NCBI RefSeq assembly: GCF_039905635.1
Contig: NZ_CP157000.1
Coordinates: 4,154,001-4,218,000, forward strand
Source: Microbacterium sp. ProA8
Lineage (GTDB): Bacteria; Actinomycetota; Actinomycetes; Actinomycetales; Microbacteriaceae
Direction of reading: 5' to 3'
DNA length: 64,000 nucleotides
Made by a program: the position numbers and the translations under genes. Below the pieces are notes generated by a model that searched no databases, was not told the origin of the DNA, and saw nothing but the letters and a program-made list of their open reading frames with translations. How positions within the stretch are numbered: position 1 is the stretch's first letter; each line of letters starts with the position of its first letter. Below are positions 15,718 to 25,017 of the stretch, in pieces.

Positions 15718-16077
15718 ATGCCACTGAGAAGAATGGGCCGCCCCGGCCTGATCGGCATGGCCGCCCGCACCGCTGTCGTCGCCGGCACGGCGACGGCAGT
15801 CTCGGGCAGCGTGCAGCGCCACCAGCAGGAGAAGGCGTACGCGCAGTCCGAGCAGCAGGCGTACGAGGCCCAGCAGCAGCAGGCGGCCATGGATGCCGCC
15901 GCCGCGCAGGCCGTCGCCAACGCGCAGGCCGCAGCACCTGCTGCCGCGCCCGCCGCTCCAGCCGCGCCGGCCGGAGACGACATGATGGCCAAGATCACCC
16001 AGCTCGCGCAGCTGCACGCGCAGGGCATCCTGTCGGACGAGGAGTTCGCGGCCGCGAAGGCCAAGCTGCTCTCCTGA
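15718..16077 (+). CDS. SHOCT-domain protein with Ala/Gln-rich linker
   Basis: This 119-residue protein has a short basic/hydrophobic N-terminus (RPGLIGMAARTAVVAGTATAVSGSVQRHQ), possibly one weak membrane helix. A Gln/Ala-rich coiled segment spans 38-70 and an Ala-Pro linker 71-88. The SHOCT motif at 90-119 reads MAKITQLAQLHAQGILSDEEFAAAKAKLL. The ribosome-binding site AAGGAGG lies just upstream. It is last in the three-gene operon and is followed by a strong terminator. The role is unknown; the repeated SHOCT termini suggest it interacts with the product of 14876-15262. Confidence 0.8.
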   Translation: MPLRRMGRPGLIGMAARTAVVAGTATAVSGSVQRHQQEKAYAQSEQQAYEAQQQQAAMDAAAAQAVANAQAAAPAAAPAAPAAPAGDDMMAKITQLAQLHAQGILSDEEFAAAKAKLLS

Positions 16078-16091
16078 CAGCCGATCGCACG

Positions 16092-16125
16092 AAGAGGGCC
16101 GCGTCCGTCCGGGCGCGGCCCTCTT
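16092..16125. terminator. Terminator between SHOCT operon and K+ channel gene
   Basis: The perfect 12-bp stem AAGAGGGCCGCG/CGCGGCCCTCTT has a 10-nt loop at 16104-16113 and ends in CTCTTG. It lies between two convergent genes (stops at 16077 and 16151), so it can serve both strands. Confidence 0.8.
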
Positions 16126-16150
16126 GTCGCGTCGCTCCGGCCGTCGGCGG

Positions 16151-16987
16151 TCAGCCGCCGGGGCGCTCGTCGCCGCCGTCGCCCAGCGAGTCGTTGCCCC
16201 GCTCGCCGCCGGCATTCTCACCGCCCGAACTGCCGCGCCCACCCGCGCCACCCACGCCATCCACGCCACCCGTGCCGCCCGCGCCACCCGCGGCGTTCTG
16301 CGCGGTGAGCGCGTCGATCTTGTCCATGAGCAGCCGCACCTGTGCCCGGGTCGCCGGTTCCTGGTCGTCGTGCTCGCGCGAGGCGCGCTCGAGGACCCAC
16401 GAGGCCAGGGTCGCGGTGATCACGCCCGCCAGCGCGACCCCGCCGAGCATGAGCCCCACCGCCACCCAGCGCCCGATATCCGTCACCGGCGTGTAGTCGC
16501 CGTAGCCGGTCGTCGTGACCGTCACGCACGACCACCAGAGCGCGATGCCGAAGGTCGTGATGTCGGCGTCGGGCGCGTGACGCTCGGCTTCGAGCACCGC
16601 GAGCGACGCGATGTAGATCAGGATGACGGAGGCCCCGGCGCCGTAGACGAGGATCTGCGTGCGCAAGACCCCGCCCGCCGTCGTCTTCATGCCGGGGAGC
16701 CGGGTCAGGAAGCGCAGCAGCCGCACGAGGCGCAGGACCGGGATCAGCGCGAACGCGAGAGCCGGCAGGTGGCGGCGGAACCACAGACGGCGGTCGGTCG
16801 CGAGCGCCAGTCGCACGAGGTAGTCGGCGATGAACATGGCCCACGTCACGAGGATCACCGTCGACGCGATCACGCGGCCGGTGCCCTCGAGGTCGGCGAT
16901 CACGCGCCACGAGTACGCGACCAGGTACGCCAATGAGGCGATGATGAGCGGCAGCGCGGTGCGCTTGTGCCAGGCGGACTCCTCCAC
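16151..16987 (-). CDS. Potassium channel family protein (6TM-like, TTTGYGD filter)
   Basis: This 278-residue protein has several spans: about 12-28, 36-60, an S4-like LRLVRLLRFLTRL near 85-97, and 115-133. A pore follows at about 145-168 with selectivity filter TTTGYGD (158-164), then a last span to about 190. The RLVRLLRFL stretch suggests a voltage-sensor-like S4. After the last helix (LERASREHDDQEPATRAQVRLLMDKIDALTAQN, a coiled coil) comes a low-complexity Gly-rich tail of about 45 residues, encoded by imperfect CCACCCGCG-like repeats. It probably conducts K+ outward or sets membrane potential. It converges on the SHOCT operon. Confidence 0.85.
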   Translation of the reverse strand: MEESAWHKRTALPLIIASLAYLVAYSWRVIADLEGTGRVIASTVILVTWAMFIADYLVRLALATDRRLWFRRHLPALAFALIPVLRLVRLLRFLTRLPGMKTTAGGVLRTQILVYGAGASVILIYIASLAVLEAERHAPDADITTFGIALWWSCVTVTTTGYGDYTPVTDIGRWVAVGLMLGGVALAGVITATLASWVLERASREHDDQEPATRAQVRLLMDKIDALTAQNAAGGAGGTGGVDGVGGAGGRGSSGGENAGGERGNDSLGDGGDERPGG

Positions 16988-17101
16988 ATGCGAATTGTGC
17001 CCTGGTATTGCCGTCCGTCACCGTACCGGCGCGCCCGCGGCGACGCAGCGGTGCACACGCGCTGGTCGCCGCATCCGTCCGGCGCCCGCTATCGTGTGCC
17101 C

Positions 17102-18457
17102 ATGCCCGGCCCCACCGCCGCCTCGCCCGCACCGGCCACCGCTCAGGGTCCACAGCTCACCGTCCGCCGGCTGGTGCTGCTGTCGATTCCCGCCCTCGTC
17201 ATCGGCGTGCTGTCGGCGCTGTCCCTGTGGCTGCTCGACCTCATCGCCGAACAGCTCGACGGGGTGCTGTGGACCAGCATGCCGAAGGCGCTGGGCATCG
17301 CGCCCGACGCCCCCTGGTGGATCTTCGCCGTGCTCACGGCGACCGGGATCGCCGTCGGCCTGGTGGTGTGGCTCGTGCCGGGCCACGCCGGTCCCGACTC
17401 CGCGACCACCGAACTCGCCGAGAAGCCGCTGCAGCTGTGGGTGCTGCCGGGCCTCGCCGTCGTCGTGATCCTGGGCCTCGCGGGCGGTGTGAGCCTCGGC
17501 CCCGAGAACCCGATCATCGCGATCAACATCTCGCTCGCCGTCGCCCTGATCGCGCGTGTCACCAAGGCGGTGCCGCCGGAGCTGATCGGCGCCCTGGCCA
17601 TCTCCGCCACGATCGGCGCGCTGTTCGGCACTCCGGTCGCCGCGGCGCTCGTCTTCACGGGCATGGTGGGCGAGTTCAGGATGGGCGGGTCGCTGTGGGA
17701 CAAGCTGTTCCTCCCCCTCGTCGCGGCGGGCGCCGGGTCGGTGACGACGTTCCTCCTCGGCGGCGGGTTCGGGTCGGCGGCGACGCTCGCGCCCTACGGG
17801 TCGCCGCAGCCGTTCGATCTGCTGCTCGGCGCGATCGTCGCGTGCGCCGCGGCCGCCTTCGGTCTGGTCGGGGTCTATCTCTTCCCGCTGGTGCATCGCG
17901 CATTCCATGCGCTGCGGCATCCGCTCATCTACATCGCCCTCGGCGGCGTGGTGCTGGGCCTGCTCGGCATGATCGGCGGACCGATCACGCTGTTCAAGGG
18001 CCTCGAACAGAGCGGCGAGCTCCTCGCCGACCCCGACGCCTACTCACCCGGTGAGCTGACGGTGATCCTCCTGGTCAAGCTCGCGGCGCTCGTCGTCGCG
18101 GCATCGGCGGGCTTCCGTGGCGGCCGCATCTTCCCGGCGGTGTTCCTGGGCGTCGCATTCGGGATGCTCGGCAGCGCGCTGCTGCCCGAGCTGGCGCTGT
18201 CGCTCGCGGTCGCGTGCGGGGTGCTGGGACTCCTGCTGGCGATCGCCCGCGACGGCTGGGTGGCGCTCTTCGTGGCCGTCGCGATGGTCGGGGACGTGAC
18301 CGTGCTGCCGATGCTGTGCATCATCGTGCTGCCCGCATGGCTCGTCGTCACGTGGGCCCGCGAAATGCTCATCACGCCCGCCGACCTCGCACGCGAGCGC
18401 CCCGAGGCGCACCTCCCGTGGGCGGGAGCCCGCTCAGCCGGCAGACGCCTCGGCTGA
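17102..18457 (+). CDS. ClC-type voltage-gated chloride channel/ion channel (YfeO-like)
   Basis: This 451-residue protein has about ten membrane helices. It carries the ClC family signature in a YfeO-like form: LGLAGGVSLGPENPIIAINISLAVAL, where GVSLGPENP takes the place of the GREGP loop containing the gating glutamate. ALAISATIGALFGTPVAAALVFTGMVGEF follows. The C-terminal half has ASAGFRGGRIFPAVFLGVAFGMLGSALLPEL, corresponding to the GxFxP anion-binding loop. Whether it is a channel or a Cl-/H+ antiporter cannot be told from sequence. ATG 17102 is the start. Its last 24 nt overlap the convergent DUF998 gene. Confidence 0.8.
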   Translation: MPGPTAASPAPATAQGPQLTVRRLVLLSIPALVIGVLSALSLWLLDLIAEQLDGVLWTSMPKALGIAPDAPWWIFAVLTATGIAVGLVVWLVPGHAGPDSATTELAEKPLQLWVLPGLAVVVILGLAGGVSLGPENPIIAINISLAVALIARVTKAVPPELIGALAISATIGALFGTPVAAALVFTGMVGEFRMGGSLWDKLFLPLVAAGAGSVTTFLLGGGFGSAATLAPYGSPQPFDLLLGAIVACAAAAFGLVGVYLFPLVHRAFHALRHPLIYIALGGVVLGLLGMIGGPITLFKGLEQSGELLADPDAYSPGELTVILLVKLAALVVAASAGFRGGRIFPAVFLGVAFGMLGSALLPELALSLAVACGVLGLLLAIARDGWVALFVAVAMVGDVTVLPMLCIIVLPAWLVVTWAREMLITPADLARERPEAHLPWAGARSAGRRLG

Positions 18458-19537
18458 CGGCTCGTGGCGCGCGTCCTGCGCCAGGGCGGCCGCGTTGCGG
18501 ATGAACAGCACGATCCAGGTGAAGACCAGGATGCCGGCGACGAGCTCGACCGCCGTCAGCGTGTAGTAGCCGATGAAGAAGAACACCGCGAGCACCAGCG
18601 TGACCGCGAGGAACAGCCAGCCGAGGGCGACGAACGCCCGCGGCATCGACGGGATCCACCGCGGCAGGGCGATGACGAGCACGCCGTACGCGACCACCAT
18701 GCCCGACGCGACGCCGGTGTGGAGTGCGAAGAACTGATCCACGGGGAACACGCCGACCATGCCGAGGAAGACACCGACCACGATGAGCGTGAGGCGCACG
18801 CGGGCGATGCCCTTCGGATGGGTGGTGGGGATGCCTCGCGTGGAGTACCGCGCGAGCGTCGTCACGAGGAAGCCCGCCACGATGATCGTGATGTTGAAGG
18901 CGAACGCCGACACGTTCGACGACATGCCGAGAGCACTCAGGTTGTCTTTCCACCAGTCGGGGTCGCTGGCGGTGAGCATGCTGGCGAGCACGCCGAAGAC
19001 GAGGAACACCGCGAGGACGACGGCGAGCAGCTGCAGATCCATGTGGGTCGCGGAGTAGAACGCGAGGTAGGCCGTCATCGCCGAGGTGGCGCCGGCGAGG
19101 ATGAGCACGGCGAGCGGGAACACCTCGGCTCCGATGAAGGCGTCCTCCAGGATCACGGCCAGCAGCGTCCAGCCGAGGAGCGCGATGACGGCGTGGGCGA
19201 AGGCCAGCGCGGCGACATCGACGTAGTCCAGCGGCGTGAGGCGACGGTGCACGCCCTGCCGGTGGACGAGGATCCGGCCTCCGATCACCGCGAGGAACGC
19301 CACGACGCCGGACGCGATCGCCGCGAACTGGCCCACCGAGCCCGGACCCGAGATCGGGGTCGGCTGGAACCCGAACGCGACCATCGCGAGGATGGCGACG
19401 ATGACGAACGAGACGGCGCCCGCGCCGAGCGCGAGGGACTCGAGCGACCGCTCGCTGAACCGGTCGAGCACGCGTGGTGCGTGATGAGTCCGCGGCTGAC
19501 CCTCGGGCGAAGGCAGATCGAGCGAAGTCTGGGTCAT
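18434..19537 (-). CDS. DUF998-type integral membrane protein
   Basis: This 367-residue protein has about nine or ten predicted spans. The region from LDYVDVAALAFAHAVIALLGWTLL onward includes DPDWWKDNLSALGMSSNVSAFAFNITIIVAGFLVTTLARY and GIARVRLTLIVVGVFLGMVGVFPVDQFFALHTGVASGMVVAYG. This is the 'WWK.NLS.LG...S..FN......G' pattern of DUF998 proteins, often annotated as hypothetical membrane proteins. GGAGG lies 5 nt before ATG 19537. Its 3' end overlaps the ClC gene by 24 nt in convergent orientation. No function is established. Confidence 0.75.
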   Translation of the reverse strand: MTQTSLDLPSPEGQPRTHHAPRVLDRFSERSLESLALGAGAVSFVIVAILAMVAFGFQPTPISGPGSVGQFAAIASGVVAFLAVIGGRILVHRQGVHRRLTPLDYVDVAALAFAHAVIALLGWTLLAVILEDAFIGAEVFPLAVLILAGATSAMTAYLAFYSATHMDLQLLAVVLAVFLVFGVLASMLTASDPDWWKDNLSALGMSSNVSAFAFNITIIVAGFLVTTLARYSTRGIPTTHPKGIARVRLTLIVVGVFLGMVGVFPVDQFFALHTGVASGMVVAYGVLVIALPRWIPSMPRAFVALGWLFLAVTLVLAVFFFIGYYTLTAVELVAGILVFTWIVLFIRNAAALAQDARHEPSAEASAG

Positions 19538-19594
19538 GACTGCCTCCGTGAGGGATGCGATGGGTCGGGTCGGGCGGATCGGTCGAGCGGAAGA

Positions 19595-20689
19595 TCAGGA
19601 ACGCGGATGCGGATCACGGGCGGCCTCGGCCGGTGTGGCCGTGCGATCGCCCGAGAGCCATCGCAGCCACAACGAGCCCGGGTCGCCCTCGAGCACGAGA
19701 GCCCGCACGAACAGCGTGAGCGGGATGGACAGGATCGCGCCGAGCGGGCCGATCACGAACGTCCAGAAGATGACCGAGAAGAAGCTCAGCGTGAGGCTGA
19801 GGTCGACGGCGTCGCTGACGAACTTCGGCTGCACCAGCACCTGCAGCACGACGTTGACGACGCTGTAGATCGCGATCACGGCGAGCAGCATGGGCCAGCC
19901 GCCCACCACGAAGGCGAGCACGGCCGGCGGGATCAGCCCGAGCACGAAGCCGATGTTCGGGACGAAGTTCGTGACGAACGCGAGCACGGCCCAGACGATG
20001 GGCGCGGGCACGCCGAGCGCCCACAGCGCCAGTCCGTCGATGATCGCCACGACCGCGCCGAATGAGGCGTTCACGACGTAGTAGCGACGGATGCCGGTGT
20101 TCAGGCGCCCGATCCGGGCCAGAGCGGGCCGGCGCGCGGCCCCGAACACCCTCTCCGCGTCGCGGTACCGGGCGGCGTCGGCCGCCATGAAGATGATGTA
20201 CGACACCACGAAGAAGAGGGCGGTCGCGACGCCGATGACCGTGCCGCCCACGCCGGAGACCAGCCGGAGGATCGCCGAGGGGTCGAGGACGGAGGCCGCG
20301 GCATCCGTCGCCTCTCCGTCGAGTCCGACGGACTGCAGCCATGCCACGAAGCCGTCGACACTGCCGCGCAGCTGGTCGAGGTAGTCGGTGACCAGCCGGG
20401 CGAACTGGACGCCGGCGACCCACAGCAGCAGCCCCATGACCACGAGCACGAGATACGCGACGACGATGACCGCGGTGGTGCCCGTCCAGCGGGGCCAGCC
20501 CCGCCGCTCGAGCGGGCGCCGGACGGGTTCGCAGATGACCACGAGCACGACCGCGAGCGCGAGGGGCCCGATGAGACTCCGGGCGAAGTACATGCCGGCG
20601 AGCACCACGACGGCGCATGCCACCACGATCAGCACGCGCAGGCCCGGCGACAACACGGGTGCGGGGGGCGGAGGAACGTCGCGCTTCAC
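19595..20689 (-). CDS. AI-2E (PerM/TqsA-like) family transporter, second copy
   Basis: This 364-residue relative of the exporter at 13594-14721 begins PVLSPGLRVLIVVACAVVVLAGMYFARSLIGPLALAVVLVVICEPVRRPLERRGWPRW. It ends with the family signature FVPNIGFVLGLIPPAVLAFVVGGWPMLLAVIAIYSVVNVVLQVLVQPKFVSDAVDLS, the 'VQPK.V..A..L' C-terminal segment. About eight spans are predicted. The start is GTG 20689. The last 15 residues are hydrophilic. It lies between the DUF998 gene and the SulP gene, all on the minus strand, with gaps of 57 and 56 nt, so a shared transcript is possible. The substrate is unknown. Confidence 0.85.
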   Translation of the reverse strand: MKRDVPPPPAPVLSPGLRVLIVVACAVVVLAGMYFARSLIGPLALAVVLVVICEPVRRPLERRGWPRWTGTTAVIVVAYLVLVVMGLLLWVAGVQFARLVTDYLDQLRGSVDGFVAWLQSVGLDGEATDAAASVLDPSAILRLVSGVGGTVIGVATALFFVVSYIIFMAADAARYRDAERVFGAARRPALARIGRLNTGIRRYYVVNASFGAVVAIIDGLALWALGVPAPIVWAVLAFVTNFVPNIGFVLGLIPPAVLAFVVGGWPMLLAVIAIYSVVNVVLQVLVQPKFVSDAVDLSLTLSFFSVIFWTFVIGPLGAILSIPLTLFVRALVLEGDPGSLWLRWLSGDRTATPAEAARDPHPRS

Positions 20690-20745
20690 GAGGCCAGGCT
20701 AGGGGACGGCGGGTCTGCGGGACCGCATGCCGGACCGCATGGCGT

Positions 20746-22380
20746 TCAGTGCGGGTCGGATGCCGCGGCCAGCCCGCCCTCGATGCTCGCGTGCACGCGG
20801 CCCGCACTCGCCAGCGCGCGGTACCAGTCGACCCGGCCGGCGATCTCGGCTGCCGGCTCGGGCAGACGCGCCAGGTGCAGCTCGATGCCGTGCTGCGCGA
20901 GCTCGCGATCGAGGTCGGCGAGCGCGTCGAGCACCGTGATGGTCACGACGTCGAGGCGCTCGACATCGAGGACCACCGCCGACACGGGCTCGGCCTGAGT
21001 CGTCGAAAGCTCGACGATCGCCCGCTCGTTCGCGAGGGCGTTCGCGGTGTACAGCCCCCTGCCCAGGTGGATCGCCACCGCCGAGCCCCGTCGCTGAGTG
21101 ATGTCGACCTTCGGCGTGTTGATCTCGCGGAGCACCAGCACGAGGGTGACGACGACCCCCACCGCGACCGCGGCCAGCAGCCCCGCTGTGAGTCCGACGA
21201 TCGCGACGGCGAGGGCGATGCCGAAGTCCCGCCGGCTGATCCCGGCCCACCGTACGAGCTTCGGGATGTCGATGAGCGCGATGACCGCCACGAACACCAT
21301 CGCGGCGAGCGTCGCCTGGGGCAGCAGGCTGAGGACCGGACCGAGGAACAGTGCCACCAGCACGGCGAGCGCCACGGTGACGAGTCCCGCGACCTGGGTC
21401 TTCGCCCCCGCACCCTGGTTGACGGCGCTCTGCGAGAAGCCGCCGGCGGCGGGGAGCGTGGTGAAGAAGGAGCCGGCGAGGTTCGCCGCGCCCGTGGCGA
21501 GCAGCTCCTGGTTGCTGTCGACCTGCGGCTCGGTCATCTGACGGATGCCGCGGGCGACCGCGGCGGATTCGAGGAGCGCCATGACGGCGATGGCGAGGGC
21601 ACCCGGGATCAGCGCCACCAGATGCGTGGGATCGGGAAGACCCGGCAGCGGCAGCCCCGACGGCACCGGTGCGATCAGCTCGACACCCGACTCCTCCAGC
21701 GGCGTGAACGCGACCAGCAGGATGCCGGCGACCACGACGATCAGCGCGCCCGGCACCCGCGGGGCGAAGGCCTTGAGCACCAGGAGGATGAGGATCGACC
21801 CGGCCGACAGCACCATCGTCGCCGGATCGGCGCTGTCCAGAGCGTCGACGGCCGCGGCGATGGAGCCGAAGAACCCCTCACCCGACGCGTTGGCGGTCTC
21901 GCCCAGGAGCTTCGGCAGCTGACCGACGGCGACCGTGGCGCCCACGCCGATCTGCACCCCGAGCGCCGTGGCGTCGCTGATGTTCTCGACGAGCGACCCG
22001 AGTGAGAACACACGGGCGAGCAGGAGGATCGCCCCCACGAGGAGCGTCAGCATCATGAGAGACCCGAGCGCGTCGTCCGAGCCTGCGGCGATGCCCGCCG
22101 ACACCATCGTCGTCGCGGTCAGGGTGGCGATCGTCGACGTGGTCGAGACGCTCATCGCGCGGCTGCCGCCGAGCATCGCGTACACGAGCATCGGCACGAT
22201 GCACGTGTAGAGGCCCACCTGCACGGGAAGGTTCGCGATGGTCGCGTAGGCCATCGCCTGCGGCACGACGACCGCGCCCGCTGTCAGGCCGGCGAGGATG
22301 TCGCGGCCGAGCCACGCCGTCCGGTACCCCGAGAGCGTCGGCAGCAGCCAGGGAGGAAGGCGCGACGGCGAGGAGCTCAC
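20746..22380 (-). CDS. SulP-family inorganic anion transporter with STAS domain
   Basis: This 544-residue protein has about 12 to 14 membrane helices. The SLC26/SulP signature is near the N-terminus: LAGLTAGAVVVPQAMAYATIANLPVQVGLYTCIVPMLVYAMLGGSRAMSVSTTSTIATLTA. A cytoplasmic STAS domain runs from about 430 (DITQRRGSAVAIHLGRGLYTANALANERAIVELS...VVLDVERLDVVTITVLDAL). Members transport sulfate, bicarbonate or other anions. Its position next to a sulfatase gene, divergent with 194 nt between, favours sulfate, but this is inference. The start is GTG 22380. Confidence 0.85.
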   Translation of the reverse strand: MSSSPSRLPPWLLPTLSGYRTAWLGRDILAGLTAGAVVVPQAMAYATIANLPVQVGLYTCIVPMLVYAMLGGSRAMSVSTTSTIATLTATTMVSAGIAAGSDDALGSLMMLTLLVGAILLLARVFSLGSLVENISDATALGVQIGVGATVAVGQLPKLLGETANASGEGFFGSIAAAVDALDSADPATMVLSAGSILILLVLKAFAPRVPGALIVVVAGILLVAFTPLEESGVELIAPVPSGLPLPGLPDPTHLVALIPGALAIAVMALLESAAVARGIRQMTEPQVDSNQELLATGAANLAGSFFTTLPAAGGFSQSAVNQGAGAKTQVAGLVTVALAVLVALFLGPVLSLLPQATLAAMVFVAVIALIDIPKLVRWAGISRRDFGIALAVAIVGLTAGLLAAVAVGVVVTLVLVLREINTPKVDITQRRGSAVAIHLGRGLYTANALANERAIVELSTTQAEPVSAVVLDVERLDVVTITVLDALADLDRELAQHGIELHLARLPEPAAEIAGRVDWYRALASAGRVHASIEGGLAAASDPH

Positions 22381-22574
22381 ACGCCGAAACTACCCGGTGC
22401 GGCGGCGCCGGCGTGCCCACGCGCCTGGGGACTCGCGACGATGACCCGGGGTGTGCGGAGGAGCCGCGGCATCCGTCATGCCTCCCGGATTCTCCTTCTC
22501 CGCTCTCGCGACACCCGATAGCGTCGGAAGCGGTGCCGCTCCTCGCGCGGCGCCGCAGGCGAGAGGGAGTCATG

Positions 22575-24899
22575 ATGTCGAAGGAATTCGCGGGAACGAT
22601 CAAGGTGGACATCCGGGACTCGGTGGCCGACTGGGCACCGTACGAACTGCCCCGGGCGCCGGAGGGCGCACCCAACATCCTGGTGATCCTGTACGACGAC
22701 ACCGGATTGGCGTCGTGGTCGCCGTACGGCGGGCGGGTCGCCATGCCGACGCTCGACCGCCTGGCCGAGAACGGCCTCACCTACACGCAGTGGCACACCA
22801 CGTCGATCTGCTCGTCGACGCGGTCGACGTTCCTCACCGGACGCAACCACCACGCCAACGGCATGGGCGTCATCATGGAGGGCACCAACGGCTTCCCGGG
22901 GTACTCGGGCCGCATTCCGCAGGAGTGCGCGACCATCGGCCAGGTGCTGCAGGACAGCGGGTACTCCACCTTCTGGGTCGGCAAGAACCACAACGTGCCC
23001 GAGGAGGACATCTCGTCGGGCGGCAGCAAGTCGCAGTGGCCGCTGGCGATGGGCTTCGACCGCTTCTACGGCTACCTCGGCGGCGAGACCAACCAGTGGT
23101 ACCCCGACCTGGTCGAGGACAACCGCTTCATCGAGGCGCCGTACACGCCGGAAGAGGGCTACCACCTCTCGAAGGACCTCGCCGACCAGGCCATCCGGAT
23201 GATCCGCGACCAGAAGTCGTCGAACCCGTCGAAGCCCTGGTTCACCTGGTACAACCCGGGCGCCAACCACGCCCCGCACCAGGCGCCGCCGGAGTACATC
23301 GCCAAGTACAAGGGCCTGTTCGACGACGGCTACGACGCGTACCGCACCTGGGTGCTCGAGCGCATGATCGAGCGCGGCATCATGCCGGCAGGCACCGAGC
23401 TCACCCCCTTCGACCCGCTGCCCGACGACCAGGCGAACGCGGCCGACCACGTCAAGCCGTGGGACTCGCTCTCGGACGACGAGAAGCGCCTGTTCAGCCG
23501 CATGGCCGAGGTGTTCGCCGCGTACAGCGAGTACACCGACGTCGAGATCGGCCGCGTCATCGACTACCTCGAGGAGTCGGGCCAGCTCGAGAACACGCTG
23601 ATCTTCTACTGCGCCGACAACGGCGCCTCGGGCGAGGGAAGCCCCGACGGGTCGGTGAACGAGAACAAGTTCTTCAACGGGTTCCCCGACGACCTGCAGG
23701 AGAACCTCTCGAAGATCGACGTGCTGGGCACCGCCGCGACGTACAACCACTACCCCACGGGGTGGGCCGCGGCGTTCTCGGCCCCGTTCAAGATGTTCAA
23801 GCGCTACGCCCAGTTCTCGGGCGGGTCCTGCGATCCGCTGATCATCCACTGGCCCGCGGGGATCAAGGCCAAGGGCGAGATCCGTCACCAGTACCACCAC
23901 TCGGTCGACATCGTCTCGACGATCCTCGACGTCATCGGCATCGAGTTCCCCGATGAGTATCGCGGCGTGAAGCAGCGTCCGCTGCCGGGCGTCTCGATGA
24001 AGTACTCCTTCGACGCCGCGCCGGACGCTCCGACCGAGAAGCACGTGCAGTACTACGCCATGCTGGGCACCCGCGGCATCTGGAAGGACGGCTGGAAGGC
24101 GGCCGCGATCCACGCGCCGCTCACCGGCCACGGCCGTTTCGACGAGGACCGGTGGGAGCTCTACCACGTCGACGTCGACCGCTCGGAGTCGAAGGACCTG
24201 TCGGCGGAGCATCCCGAGAAGCTGCAGGAGCTGATCGAGACATTCGACGCCGAGGCGAAGGCGAACTTCGTCTACCCGCTCGACGACCGTCCCGCGCGAG
24301 AGCAGCTGACGATCGACCGCCCCCAGGCCGAGCCGCCGCGCGAGCGCTACATCTACTACCCCGACACGACGGCGGTGCCGGAGTCCGTCGCCGTGAACGT
24401 GCGGGGGCGCTCGTTCAAGATCATCGCCGACGTCGTGCTCGAGGCGGGCGCAGAGGGCGTGATCTTCGCCCACGGCTCGCGCTTCGGCGGGCACACGCTG
24501 TTCCTCAAGGACGGCAGGCTGAACTACGTCTACAACTTCCTCGGCATCCCGCCGGAGCAGACGTACACGTCGGGAGCCCTCACGGCCGGGCCCCACGCGG
24601 TGGGCATGGAGTTCATCCGCGAGAGCGCGGGAGAGCACGGCGAGTCGATCGGCACGTGCCGGCTCTACGTCGACGACCAGGTCGTCGCCGAGGGCCCGAT
24701 GCGCGCCCAGATCGGCAAGTTCACGCTGTGCGGCGACGGGCTGTGCGTCGGCTTCGACAGCTCCGACACGGTGAGCACGCAGTACAAGAACCCGTTCCCG
24801 TTCACGGGCGGCAAGCTCCTGGGCGTCGCGGTCGACGTCAGCAGCGAGCAGTACCTCGACCTCGAGCTGGAGGCGCTGGCCGCCCTCGCGCGCGAGTGA
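22575..24899 (+). CDS. Sulfatase with non-canonical CSSTR active-site motif
   Basis: This 774-residue paralogue of the sulfatase at 7851-10187 has the same domain order and the same C-terminal beta domain (VIFAHGSRFGGHTLFLKDG). The active-site loop reads C79-S80-S81-T82-R83 in SICSSTRSTFLTGRNHH. Proline at the +2 position of CxPxR is replaced by serine (codon TCG at 22815-22817; CCG would be proline). The cysteine, the arginine and the metal ligands (LYDDTG, YCADNGASGEGSPDGS) are all kept. There is no signal peptide. I choose ATG 22575 over ATG 22572, because GGAG at 22566-22569 gives a better spacing. It is divergent from SulP and followed by a palindromic terminator. Formylglycine conversion is uncertain. 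Confidence 0.85.
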   Translation: MSKEFAGTIKVDIRDSVADWAPYELPRAPEGAPNILVILYDDTGLASWSPYGGRVAMPTLDRLAENGLTYTQWHTTSICSSTRSTFLTGRNHHANGMGVIMEGTNGFPGYSGRIPQECATIGQVLQDSGYSTFWVGKNHNVPEEDISSGGSKSQWPLAMGFDRFYGYLGGETNQWYPDLVEDNRFIEAPYTPEEGYHLSKDLADQAIRMIRDQKSSNPSKPWFTWYNPGANHAPHQAPPEYIAKYKGLFDDGYDAYRTWVLERMIERGIMPAGTELTPFDPLPDDQANAADHVKPWDSLSDDEKRLFSRMAEVFAAYSEYTDVEIGRVIDYLEESGQLENTLIFYCADNGASGEGSPDGSVNENKFFNGFPDDLQENLSKIDVLGTAATYNHYPTGWAAAFSAPFKMFKRYAQFSGGSCDPLIIHWPAGIKAKGEIRHQYHHSVDIVSTILDVIGIEFPDEYRGVKQRPLPGVSMKYSFDAAPDAPTEKHVQYYAMLGTRGIWKDGWKAAAIHAPLTGHGRFDEDRWELYHVDVDRSESKDLSAEHPEKLQELIETFDAEAKANFVYPLDDRPAREQLTIDRPQAEPPRERYIYYPDTTAVPESVAVNVRGRSFKIIADVVLEAGAEGVIFAHGSRFGGHTLFLKDGRLNYVYNFLGIPPEQTYTSGALTAGPHAVGMEFIRESAGEHGESIGTCRLYVDDQVVAEGPMRAQIGKFTLCGDGLCVGFDSSDTVSTQYKNPFPFTGGKLLGVAVDVSSEQYLDLELEALAALARE

Positions 24900-24920
24900 C
24901 GTGACCGCCTGACCGCACGG

Positions 24921-24952
24921 AGGGGGACGGATGCCGCGGCATCCGTCCCCCT
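24921..24952 (+). terminator. Palindromic terminator with GGATGCCGCGGCATCC core
   Basis: A perfect 32-nt palindrome begins 22 nt after the sulfatase stop. Its centre is identical to the terminator at 7711-7742; only the outer four bases differ. Confidence 0.75.
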
Positions 24953-25017
24953 CCCGCGTTCCGGGGCCATCCAGATCACCTGATGCCGACGGAGCGCTGC
25001 GGTGCCACACTGAGCAC

